NCBI GenBank assembly: GCA_949317995.1
Contig: OX439041.1
Location: 4,900,501-4,964,500 of the forward strand
DNA length: 64,000 nt
Source of the DNA: Acholoe squamosa
Taxonomy: Eukaryota > Annelida > Polychaeta > Phyllodocida > Polynoidae
Direction: 5' to 3'
Positions 1 through 8,806 of the stretch are shown piece after piece. The translations under genes were made by a program, and so were the position numbers. Below the pieces are notes generated by a model. That model was not told the origin of the DNA and did no database searches. It saw nothing but the letters and a program-made list of their open reading frames with translations. Every line of letters begins with the position of its first letter. The stretch's first letter is position 1.

Positions 1-176
1 TAGTGTAAGAAGGCACAATGGATGTAAGATAACATTCAGTTCTTGATGTATGGAAACATTTAGTAAAATAACACGTCTCTTGTTGTGATGGCATCACAGT
101 AGTCAATAAATGTTAGATTCTCTCTGAAAGGTGTTAAGAACATGTTTTATATATATAGTATTTGTTTACTCCTTAA
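1..176. other. Window edge, no gene seen
   Basis: AT-rich flanking DNA left of the first MITE. No convincing exon or repeat was recognised. Confidence 0.5.
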
Positions 177-415
177 CCTTTTAAGGGCAGCTAATGCATT
201 ATCATACCCATTGGCCTGCATATTGTATGAATGCGACCCCTTCAGGTTACTCACCAGGGCTACATTCATGCATCATGCTGAACCTACGAGGTTGACATGT
301 CCCAAGGATTGTCTGTATGATGCACCAACAAAGTGCTGGTGAGCAGAACACTTCATTGAGGCATCATGACGACCAATAGTCATGATGCACTCCTGCATTA
401 GCAGCCTTTAAAGGG
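177..415. mobile_element. CATCATG-family foldback MITE, copy A
   Basis: The ends form an imperfect terminal inverted repeat of about 22 bp. The left end reads CCTTTTAAGGGCAGCTAATG and the reverse complement of the right end reads CCCTTTAAAGGCTGCTAATG. The interior has many short CATCATG/CATGATG motifs and no coding capacity. Related copies or fragments lie near 18972, 27248, 60401 and 63736, so this is a dispersed family. No clear target-site duplication was found, so the superfamily is unassigned. Confidence 0.6.
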
Positions 416-631
416 ACCAGTTGAAGTATGATAACATTAATAAAACAATTTATTATGTTCTGAGGCATCATACTCCTCCGTCATTGTTGTTTATTCCATC
501 AGTCAATAAATTGCTGGAATGTGTCCTTCAATTGCTACTTTCTGACACCTCCCAATATGGCATATTGCTCTAATAGGCTTTAGTAGCCTTTGTCTCACCA
601 TTCTAGTGCAATTCTGTTGTTGGAAATCTCA
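416..631. other. Spacer, no gene seen
   Basis: Unremarkable AT-rich DNA between the MITE and the satellite. Nothing coding or structured was recognised. Confidence 0.5.
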
Positions 632-803
632 GCCTCGACTTATCCACACAGTATACATAAATAGCTCCAATTTAATATGTCATACTTATCCACACAGTAT
701 CCATCAATAGCTTCAATTATCCACACAGTATACATCAATAGCTTCAATTATCCACACAGTATCCATCAATAGCTTCAATTATCCACACAGTATCCATCAA
801 TAG
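632..803. repeat. AT-rich satellite, left block
   Basis: Tandem units built on TATCCACACAGTATA and TCAATAGCTTCAATT. Here most units are the short form of about 31 bp, lacking the TTTAATATGTCATA segment of the 46-bp form seen at 13639-14290. The block is cut at 803 by a retrotransposon and continues in phase on its other side, so both blocks were one array before insertion. Confidence 0.85.
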
Positions 804-1178
804 TGTAGAGGTACACTTTACTACCATAGGAGTTGGGTACCGTCTGACGTGGCGGGTGAGTCGAGTCGTCGGACGTTCCTCAGGTTCCGGATAGGTGGCA
901 GCACCGATCCGGGTCTGTGGGGACATCTGACGACGAACACCTGGGTCCGTATATAAAGCCCAGGGCTCAGCCGCTACGTCAGAGGCCCTTCTGGCCTCCA
1001 CACTATGTAAACCACTGTCTTTTAATATTAGCTGCCTCTTTGATATCATTCGGCAGCCGTGAGTGTGCATTAAGTAATAAACCTAACCGTTGGCATACAC
1101 TTGGAATACTGTCTTACTCTTTCTTTCCGAATCGTAAGACCCGAACCCCCCAGGTCCGTAAGGCCACAAACCCTTACA
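804..1178 (+). repeat. 5' LTR of element 1
   Basis: A 375-bp direct repeat identical by eye to 13264-13638, with TG and CA ends. It contains a TATA box (TATATAAAG at 950) and a polyadenylation signal AATAAA at 1076-1081, so U3, R and U5 can be assigned roughly. Upstream of the TATA box lie TGACGTGG and GTGAGTCG, resembling CRE and AP-1 half sites. Confidence 0.95.
950..958 (+). promoter_or_regulatory. TATA box of element 1 5' LTR
   Basis: TATATAAAG in GTCCGTATATAAAGCCC. It should position RNA polymerase II initiation about 25-30 bp downstream and so begin the R region before the AATAAA at 1076. It is conserved in all four LTRs (13410, 28764 and 38964 in the others). Confidence 0.75.
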
Positions 1179-1179
1179 C

Positions 1180-1191
1180 TGGTGCCGTGAC
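1180..1191 (+). other. Primer binding site, tRNA-His type
   Basis: TGGTGCCGTGAC lies one base after the LTR. It is the complement of a 3' end GTCACGGCACCA, which matches animal tRNA-His (acceptor GCCGTGA plus CCA). Twelve bases match before divergence. Element 2 carries the same site at 28994. Confidence 0.75.
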
Positions 1192-1317
1192 CAGGATATT
1201 CTGGTGTATAGCCCGGACGTTATAACGTCCGAACGGCTAGTACATGGGTTAGACACCCTTAGGGAAGCTAACCCAGCAGGGCAATCACTTGCCCAAGAGA
1301 ATGGAAATGGATCGCTA

Positions 1318-4101
1318 ATGCTCCAAGCCCATTCGGACCCACAAGATGCAGAATCAGCATCCTGGAGAGATCCCGGACCCCACTATAATGATAGTGAGGA
1401 GAATCTGCCAGACTCTGTACGACGCGAACAGTCCATACAGAGACATAGTAACTTAATAGGCCAGCATTCAATTGTTGACGAATTATGTGATTCGATGTTT
1501 GAAGTCGGTGGTAGTACTAACCCAGAACATCCGGCACCAATGCGAAAAAGGGTAACATTCGGAGAACTACCTTATAGGTTACCCAGGCCCGAATTACCAA
1601 TATTAGATTATAGCGCTATAGATGGCGACTTAACCTATGCGGTACCGGAAGGTGAAGAATTAAAACGACCGGATGTCCTGTTGTTGAATGAAACTTATGT
1701 AACTTTGAACGAGAATTTAAATACCTTGGTCAAAGCTAAGGATGAAGTACTGCATGAAAAACTTCAAATGGAAGAGGACCTAACTGGCATGCGAAAGGAA
1801 TTCGAAGCCAGAAGGAGCGAGTACATGAAAGAACTCGAGAGTGAAGAACTAAAACTTCAATCTATGAGAGATTCATTCAATAAAGAATATGACAATAGGC
1901 ACATTCGTATCCAAACATACATAGATACGAACGACCAACTAAACCTTGATAAGACAAAATTCGAATCCGAAATTCGCCATTATCAGGAGGAGTTGGATAA
2001 ATTGAAACTTCAGTGCAGTAAACAAGCCGAAGATAATGAGACCATCCGGGTAGGCATCATAGCTTACAACAAACAACTGGAGGAGGATAGACAGAAACTC
2101 ACGAATGAGCTTCAGGAATTGCAGGCCACTGCAATAACTCTAGATAAATATGTAGAAGCAGCCCAGTTAACTATAGGTAATATAGACCCAGCTGTGGTAT
2201 CTACAATGTTGGGAAAGACATCTAAAGATGCAACCCCAATTAGATACAGCCCATTCGTTGATGATGGGGCTGACAAGAATGTGGTATCCGGAATCTATAA
2301 GAAACCGGATAACGCTGCAGTAAATGGAACCGCATCTAAACCAGTAGTTCCAATGCTGGATACGATAGGACCAGCACCACCCATACCAGATTTGAGTCAC
2401 AAAATCAAAGCGACTCACGATGGTGCTACAGGGAATAATAATAATTCACCCGTGGCACAACCAAGAGCACCCGGACCAATGAGACATATGTTGACACCAC
2501 CTTCATATTTCCCCCAACCCGGCCACAGTACACCAGCAGTACCAAGATTACCGAATCCACCCCCAGGTTCTGGTAATGGTCCTACTGATGGACGTTTTCC
2601 GAGACCAAATCCGCCACAAAACAATATCAACGGCGGTACGCACCAACCGAGAACATCTTCCTATGGATATAGAAATAATTATAATCCATCGGGAAGTGGC
2701 AATTATCAGAATGGTAATAGCTATAACCAGGGATGGAATCAAAATGATTCTTACCCTAGATATGCTTCTTCTGGAAACACCGGTCACAATAGTGGATACC
2801 CTGGTGGTTCATCTGGAGGCTATAATAATAATGGTCCACCAGGAGGAAACCCTCCAGGCGGCCCAGGAGGATCCGGATTCGGAGGATCAGGATCAGGAGG
2901 AGATGGCAGGAAACCTAACAGGAGAACTTCTATGCCTGCAGGGATGCAAACCATCTTTGATAGAAGCCAATGTATACAAAACCTTGGCATTGACTGCTAC
3001 CGAAAGGGAGCAGACGGCATGGAAGTCATGAACTGGAGCATGCGAGAAGCAGATAGACTACGCGGATGTAATAATCCGGCACGTAGGCAGGCACGGATAC
3101 CCCCTCCATATGATTCTAATGATCCATGGAAGGACAGGTATCAAGCTTTTGTTGACGAAGTCAATTGTAGTGGCTGGACAAAAGAAGAAGCTCTGCCATA
3201 TTTGATCTGTTGGTTAAATAAAGGCGGAAAAGTAGCCCTCAACCAATGGAGAGCAGCTTACGGAATATACGGTACTTATGATCAACTGGTCGAATGTGCC
3301 GCATACCTGTTTGGATCAATCGTTAGAGAAGATCCGTGGGTAAGCTTCAAGAAGAGGACACAAAAACCTAAAGAATCACACAAAGTCTTTGGTTTGGAGC
3401 TACAGGACTTGCTTTCGAAAGCACGTCCAAATTGGGCTCATGATGATGATTGTTATCTACAAGAATTGTTTATACAATTCTACAGTGGATTGCGTGATCC
3501 GGATCACAAGCAAGTGGTCTGGGACTCTTGGAAAGATGACACTTCCTTCAGTGATCTGTTCATAGCAATCGATGGACATGACATGAAGAAACGTTTGGTA
3601 GGTCTCGGACCTAATCCAATAAGAGCAGCTCCATTCCAATATGGAGGTACACCTGCTCCGGTATACGATACTTCCCAATTAGCTCCGGTTGAATCGAATG
3701 AAGTTGATGAGAAAGATGAATATGTCTCCGATGAAAACGGAGATTATATTGGTTCAGTCCATGTAGCTGGAAAGTATTACCGACAAAAGCGGTATAGGAA
3801 AGTACATTCGAGAGGGAGAGGAGGATCTGTTGCTGGTAAAACAGCTTCCGGATCAACTCAACCTGGCAGTGTAGCCTCTACGGCGAACCCAACTGTAGCA
3901 GCCCCTGTTGCTCCGACTAACATGATGGAAACATTATTAGCCGGATTAACAGAAGCTCTAAAGAGACCGAGAGTTGACAAATCTCAGAGGAGATGTTTCA
4001 GATGCCAGAAACTGGGGCATTATGCTCCAGAATGTATGGCTGAAAAACCTGTCCCTCGTAGACAGGAGAGTGTCTCTGGAGTAAGTACAGAGGAAAACTA
4101 A
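1318..4101 (+). CDS. gag: Gag polyprotein of element 1
   Basis: Structural protein forming the retrotransposon particle and packaging RNA. The first ATG of the frame is at 1318 (927 aa). The frame is open from at least 1204 but without an earlier ATG. Order: an acidic N-terminus, a strongly heptad-like coiled coil at roughly nt 1680-2190, a linker rich in Pro, Gly and Asn (about 2380-2930), a helical capsid-like region rich in Trp and Leu (about 3110-3610), then a zinc knuckle C-X2-C-X4-H-X4-C at nt 3994-4035 (CFRCQKLGHYAPEC) near the C-terminus. The knuckle and position upstream of pol identify it as Gag. It is about twice the length of many Ty3/Gypsy Gags, and the long coiled coil is unusual. 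Element 2 has a Gag of identical length. Confidence 0.9.
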   Translation: MLQAHSDPQDAESASWRDPGPHYNDSEENLPDSVRREQSIQRHSNLIGQHSIVDELCDSMFEVGGSTNPEHPAPMRKRVTFGELPYRLPRPELPILDYSAIDGDLTYAVPEGEELKRPDVLLLNETYVTLNENLNTLVKAKDEVLHEKLQMEEDLTGMRKEFEARRSEYMKELESEELKLQSMRDSFNKEYDNRHIRIQTYIDTNDQLNLDKTKFESEIRHYQEELDKLKLQCSKQAEDNETIRVGIIAYNKQLEEDRQKLTNELQELQATAITLDKYVEAAQLTIGNIDPAVVSTMLGKTSKDATPIRYSPFVDDGADKNVVSGIYKKPDNAAVNGTASKPVVPMLDTIGPAPPIPDLSHKIKATHDGATGNNNNSPVAQPRAPGPMRHMLTPPSYFPQPGHSTPAVPRLPNPPPGSGNGPTDGRFPRPNPPQNNINGGTHQPRTSSYGYRNNYNPSGSGNYQNGNSYNQGWNQNDSYPRYASSGNTGHNSGYPGGSSGGYNNNGPPGGNPPGGPGGSGFGGSGSGGDGRKPNRRTSMPAGMQTIFDRSQCIQNLGIDCYRKGADGMEVMNWSMREADRLRGCNNPARRQARIPPPYDSNDPWKDRYQAFVDEVNCSGWTKEEALPYLICWLNKGGKVALNQWRAAYGIYGTYDQLVECAAYLFGSIVREDPWVSFKKRTQKPKESHKVFGLELQDLLSKARPNWAHDDDCYLQELFIQFYSGLRDPDHKQVVWDSWKDDTSFSDLFIAIDGHDMKKRLVGLGPNPIRAAPFQYGGTPAPVYDTSQLAPVESNEVDEKDEYVSDENGDYIGSVHVAGKYYRQKRYRKVHSRGRGGSVAGKTASGSTQPGSVASTANPTVAAPVAPTNMMETLLAGLTEALKRPRVDKSQRRCFRCQKLGHYAPECMAEKPVPRRQESVSGVSTEEN

Positions 4102-7100
4102 GGAGGGGTCTCCCGAGGGGCAAAGAAGGGGATCCCAGTGACAAATCTTGCCATGATATCACCATCCGTGATGATAGTTCACATGAAGTAACAAGATCGC
4201 CTAACACCGAGGTGGTTGTAGACACCCGGAAGGTTAGGGAAGCTGATATAACAGGTGCTATGGGAGCACAGGGGAAACCCAATATCAGTAACGAGGCAGG
4301 CGGCTATTCGTTAGCCAAGGTCTGTGGTGCCCACCTGCCCCCGGGTCATCCTTGTCTGGAATTCTTAAAAGGATGTGGATTGACTCCTGGTGTGAAAAAT
4401 GACGTTCCGATTGTCACGGACATGCCCTCTGTTCTAAACGGAAGGCGGTGGTATGTTTGCCCTACTGTTAACGGAAGGTCTGCCGAATTCCTTGTGGATA
4501 CGGGAGCTAGCCACTCTTGTATCTCCAAGGGGTTCTACGACCTTATACCGGATGAACATGATACTCTCAAATCGGGAGGAAGTGCTCAGACGGCCGACGG
4601 CAGTACCTTGCAAACGTATGGTAGAACTTGTGTGAGACTACAGTTAGATGGTATACATGACTATGTCATGAGCGCCACCGTTGCGGATATAGCAGATGAG
4701 GGGATACTCGGGTTGGATTTCGCATCCCTGTATGGTGCTGTATTGGAACCCCAAACAGGAGTGTTGAGTGTGAGATACCCGTACCCCGTGAAGGTTAGAT
4801 GTGCACTGAGACAAGTGAGCAGTATGGCTAGTGTGGCACACACTGTGCGAATCCCTCCGGGAGTAGCCTGTGATGTGCTTGTAAGAAGTGATCCTGCAAT
4901 GCGTAACAAACCTGCAGTGATAGAACCGGATGTAGTTACTTTGTCAGGTATTGGATTAAATTCTGTAGACACTATAGTAGCGAATGCATCCTGGTCGGTA
5001 GTACCTGTCTCCAATACTGGAAACACTACTATCTACTTGAAAAAGGGACAAGTTTTTGGAAACGTGACCCTTTCGGAAACTGTAACGGATAGTAAGCTAA
5101 GCTTACAGAAGGTAACAGGAGATGATGAAATTTCGGAAGACTTACTTAAGTTGTATGAAGAAACTTCATTAGAAGATCCGGAACACCGGAAAGAGTTCTA
5201 TGATATGCTCTGTCAGTATCATACTGCCTTTGCCAAACCTGGTGAAAAACTAGGTACGACAAATAAGGTATTACATAAAATAGATACTGGAGATGCCGAA
5301 CCCTTTAAGATACCGTATAGACGGTTACCCTTAGCAAAAAAGAGAGTAGCTGAGGATGAAATAAATAAGATGTTGGAACAGGATGTAATAGTCCCTTCCA
5401 ATAGTCCATGGAGTAGTCCTGTGTGTATGGTAACAAAAAAGGACGGTACTATCCGTTTCTGCATAGACTACAGGAAGTTGAATGGAATAACGAAAAAGAA
5501 TTCGTATCCATTACCGAGAATAGATGAAACCATTGACTCCTTAGGAGGAAACAGTTGGTTTTGTACCCTAGACTTGCAATCAGGCTATTGGCAAGTGGGA
5601 ATGAACCCTTCAGATATGGAGAAAACTGCATTTTCAAGTCATATTGGATTATTCCAATATAATGTAATGCCGTTTGGATTGTGCAATGCACCTGCAACAT
5701 TTGAAGCAATGATGGAAACAATTCTAAGTGATTTATTGTGGAAAAGATGTCTTGTATATCTAGACGATGTCATTGTCTTCGGAAAAACATTCGAAGAATG
5801 TTCTAATAACCTAAAAATGGTACTAGAACGTATTATTTCAAATGGTCTCAAGTTGAAACCTAAGAAATGCCACATGTTTAGAAAGTCCATAAATTATTTG
5901 GGCCGCATCATCAGTGATGAAGGAATAAAGGCTGATCCGGAAAAAATCGAATCAGTCACGAATTGGAATAGACCTAAAACACCCAAGGAAGTGAGGTCCT
6001 TTTTAGGATTCTGTTCCTATTACAGGGAATTTATTCCGAATTATTCTAGAGTCAGTTACCCATTACAAGCAATAGCTAACTGGACTCCAGGAAGTACCAA
6101 GAAAAAATTTCCTTGGACACATGAACAGGAAAACGCTTTTCGAAAGCTAAAAGACCTGTTCACGAGTACTCCCGTATTGCAATATCCGAATGAGACGGAT
6201 CATTTCATACTGGATACTGATGCTAGTAATGATAGCATTGGTGCAGCTCTCTCGCAAGTCCAAAATGGGAGAGAAGTACCAATTGCCTTTGCCAGCAACA
6301 CACTGAGCAAGACTCAGCGCAATTACTGCACAACCAAAAGAGAGTTGTTGGCAGTAGTCGTATATACCAAGAAGTTTAAACATTTTCTATGGGGAACGAA
6401 CTTTACTTTGCGTACGGATCATTCCTCTTTAAGGTGGCTACTGAACTTCCGAGATGCTGAAGGCATGTTAGGCCGATGGCTAGCCCATTTATCCGAATAT
6501 GGGCTTGAACATCAACAGATTCAGCATAGACCCGGAGTTAAGCATTTAAATGCTGATGCTTTGTCTCGAATACCAATCCGGAAATGTGATAATCCGGATT
6601 GTACTGATTGTGGAGCTCATAAGGCAGTGTTAGCAGGGATTCGAAGACCATTCGTACCCCTAGTTGCCAGTATACTGGATTGGTCTATGGATCACATACG
6701 ACATTTCCAGGAAGCTGACTCGATAACTGCACAGCTACTGCAATTAGTACCAAAGGGTATACGTCCAGTTAGACCAGAGGTCTCTCTGGAAAATCGAGAA
6801 ATGAGAAGGTTTCTTGCTCAATGGACCGAGCTTGAAGTCCGGAAAGGCGTGTTATACCGTTGGAAGCCATGTAATAATGGTGATAGAATCATGCAAGTGG
6901 TGATACCACATGCCATGAGACATGACATTATGTACTTCTGTCATGGACATCGGACCAGTGGTCATTTCGGAAGGAAACGCTCGCTAGCACGACTTTCCAA
7001 GAAATACTATTGGCCTGGCATGACACGGGACTTGCAAAGATGGGTAACCACCTGTCCGGATTGTTGTAAAAACAAACCCGGACCCGGGATGGGCAAACTT

Positions 7101-8297
7101 CCCCTATCCCAAGAACTTTTCGGAGTTAGATTCGCAAGAATCGGGGTAGATATTATTAGTGGATTTAATACAACCGCTAATGATAATACCTGTATGATGG
7201 TAGTGTGTGATTATTATACGAAATACACTAAAGTATTTCCACTACCGGACCACAAAGCAATTACTTGTGCCGAAGCTTTTGTAAAAGGTTGGGTACTAAG
7301 CTTCGGTGTACCATTAATGTTACACAGTGACCAAGGCAGAGAGTTCGAATCAAATCTCTGGCAGGGTATGTGCGAATACTTGGCTATTTGCAAGACTAGA
7401 ACCAATCCGTATAGACCACAAAGCGACGGATTGGTGGAAAGGTTCAATAGAACCCTCATCCAAGTCCTAAAGTCACTCGTTAATGAACATATGGATGACT
7501 GGGATGAGCAATGTCATTTTGTGACACATGCTTATAATAGTATGGTACATTCAAGTACAAATTGTTCTCCGAACCTTTTAGTATTCGGAGAGGATTTGAT
7601 AATGCCTGCTGACCTAGTTTTTGGAGTCGTAGGAATGGACCCTGAACTACCTTGCCATGTAGTTTTTGTGGAATGTTTAAGAGACAGATTTAGAAAAGCA
7701 TATGAGTCTGTCCGAATTGATTTGGAGAAAAGTGCCAAATGGCAGAAAGTAGGATACGATACCGATCTAAAGCATCGGAAATTCCAATCCGGAGACAGAG
7801 TCCTCAGATTACATGAACCACTTAGACACATAAAATTAGCGTCTAATTGGGACGGTCCCTTTACTATAACACAAATTATCAGTGATTGTACCGTAATTAT
7901 TAAATCTGACCTTGGTCGACTCTATAAGTCAAATGTGGCTAGATTAAGGAGATGGTCTGGGAGGGAGACCTCCACAGAAATGTATGGTGAAGGTTCCGAA
8001 AGGATCCTGAATCAGAATCGCATAATAGACCAGGTAAAGAACACTACAGTGAAGCGTGGTCAAGGTAGACCCAAAAAGTGTTCCGAATCAGTGACACCCA
8101 CGCCAACACCGATTAAGCGTGGGGGAGTTAAAAAAGTCTCGGCAGGTGAAGACAGAAAGAAGAGGAAAGGTGTTTCTAAGGCTAAGAAGCACCTAGAGAA
8201 AGCTCTTCAGACTGTCAGGTCCGATAAAGAACTATCCGAGAAGGGGAGATACGTTCGCCGCAGCCCCCGAATTGCCCAGAGGACTGCAGTGACCTAA
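4062..8297 (+). CDS. pol: Pol polyprotein of element 1 (PR-RT-RH-IN)
   Basis: Enzymatic polyprotein in the -1 frame relative to gag. The frame is open from 4062, overlaps the last 40 nt of gag, and has no conserved ATG before the protease, so it is probably made as Gag-Pol. Visible domains: aspartic protease with DTGA (nt 4497); reverse transcriptase with MPFGLCNAPATF and YLDD (nt 5757-5768); RNase H with DTDAS and the TKRELLAVV stretch; integrase with an HHCC zinc region and a DDx35E triad (Asp codons at 7149 and 7329, Glu at 7437); and a GPF-type module WDGPF near 7848. The Lys/Arg-rich tail has an AT-hook-like RGQGRPKK at 8055-8078. No chromodomain is apparent. All catalytic motifs are intact. 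Confidence 0.95.
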   Translation, partial: TGECLWSKYRGKLRRGLPRGKEGDPSDKSCHDITIRDDSSHEVTRSPNTEVVVDTRKVREADITGAMGAQGKPNISNEAGGYSLAKVCGAHLPPGHPCLEFLKGCGLTPGVKNDVPIVTDMPSVLNGRRWYVCPTVNGRSAEFLVDTGASHSCISKGFYDLIPDEHDTLKSGGSAQTADGSTLQTYGRTCVRLQLDGIHDYVMSATVADIADEGILGLDFASLYGAVLEPQTGVLSVRYPYPVKVRCALRQVSSMASVAHTVRIPPGVACDVLVRSDPAMRNKPAVIEPDVVTLSGIGLNSVDTIVANASWSVVPVSNTGNTTIYLKKGQVFGNVTLSETVTDSKLSLQKVTGDDEISEDLLKLYEETSLEDPEHRKEFYDMLCQYHTAFAKPGEKLGTTNKVLHKIDTGDAEPFKIPYRRLPLAKKRVAEDEINKMLEQDVIVPSNSPWSSPVCMVTKKDGTIRFCIDYRKLNGITKKNSYPLPRIDETIDSLGGNSWFCTLDLQSGYWQVGMNPSDMEKTAFSSHIGLFQYNVMPFGLCNAPATFEAMMETILSDLLWKRCLVYLDDVIVFGKTFEECSNNLKMVLERIISNGLKLKPKKCHMFRKSINYLGRIISDEGIKADPEKIESVTNWNRPKTPKEVRSFLGFCSYYREFIPNYSRVSYPLQAIANWTPGSTKKKFPWTHEQENAFRKLKDLFTSTPVLQYPNETDHFILDTDASNDSIGAALSQVQNGREVPIAFASNTLSKTQRNYCTTKRELLAVVVYTKKFKHFLWGTNFTLRTDHSSLRWLLNFRDAEGMLGRWLAHLSEYGLEHQQIQHRPGVKHLNADALSRIPIRKCDNPDCTDCGAHKAVLAGIRRPFVPLVASILDWSMDHIRHFQEADSITAQLLQLVPKGIRPVRPEVSLENREMRRFLAQWTELEVRKGVLYRWKPCNNGDRIMQVVIPHAMRHDIMYFCHGHRTSGHFGRKRSLARLSKKYYWPGMTRDLQRWVTTCPDCCKNKPGPGMGKLPLSQELFGVRFARIGVDIISGFNTTANDNTCMMVVCDYYTKYTKVFPLPDHKAITCAEAFVKGWVLSFGVPLMLHSDQGREFESNLWQGMCEYLAICKTRTNPYRPQSDGLVERFNRTLIQVLKSLVNEHMDDWDEQCHFVTHAYNSMVHSSTNCSPNLLVFGEDLIMPADLVFGVVGMDPELPCHVVFVECLRDRFRKAYESVRIDLEKSAKWQKVGYDTDLKHRKFQSGDRVLRLHEPLRHIKLASNWDGPFTITQIISDCTVIIKSDLGRLYKSNVARLRRWSGRETSTEMYGEGSERILNQNRIIDQVKNTTVKRGQGRPKKCSESVTPTPTPIKRGGVKKVSAGEDRKKRKGVSKAKKHLEKALQTVRSDKELSEKGRYVRRSPRIAQRTAVT

Positions 8298-8806
8298 CCT
8301 GTATACACAACGAGTGTAATGTTTACATTTAGAGGAACGGATGACAACTGACCCTAAAGGCTTATTTGTCGCCCCCGCATGATGTACCAATGGGTAGTGG
8401 ACGGATAATCCGGTGGATTTGCTTAAGCTTTCCATAATCTCCACTTAAATCCCCAGTCGAGTCATCGGGGTGAGCGATAATTACCTAAAAACAATCAGTT
8501 TGTTGATGTACCGCCTGTAGCACGTGCGTTTCCGCATGACGTCACCGTGTCCAGTCTCGGCTGACCTCTCGTGACCTCGCGGACCGCGGGGAAATGACGT
8601 CACGAAAGCTGGCCCGTCGCCATATTGTTTTTTGGTAGTGTTTGAGACAGTCGGGTCACCCCTTCTCTCTTGAATTCTACCATCTAGCAAACCCCTTGTG
8701 CGCCCTCAGAGTCTGTCTCTCAGCAGGCAGACTCCGCTAGTGTCGGCCCCGGCGCCGTAAAAGCCGGAAAAAGGAGTAGTTTACTCCCGTGGTCGATTCC
8801 CCAGTC
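8298..8806 (+). promoter_or_regulatory. Pol-ORF3 spacer with paired CRE palindromes
   Basis: Noncoding 509 bp between pol and ORF3. It contains two perfect TGACGTCA palindromes (8537-8544 and 8595-8602), then GCCATATT resembling a YY1 site (about 8619). Pyrimidine-rich stretches ending in AG follow (about 8657-8684 and 8717-8730) and could be splice acceptors. Both CREs are kept in element 2 (36351 and 36409). The sequence allows either an internal promoter for ORF3 or a spliced subgenomic mRNA. Which one operates is inference. Confidence 0.5.

Noticed and set aside
917-1225. About 100-codon frames inside each LTR on both strands
   Set aside because: They repeat in every LTR copy, overlap the TATA box and polyadenylation signal, and have no coding features.
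1204-1317. Gag start at GTG 1204 and pol start at GTG 4212
   Set aside because: Non-ATG starts are not expected in an animal element. Gag is better started at ATG 1318, and pol is probably translated by frameshift.
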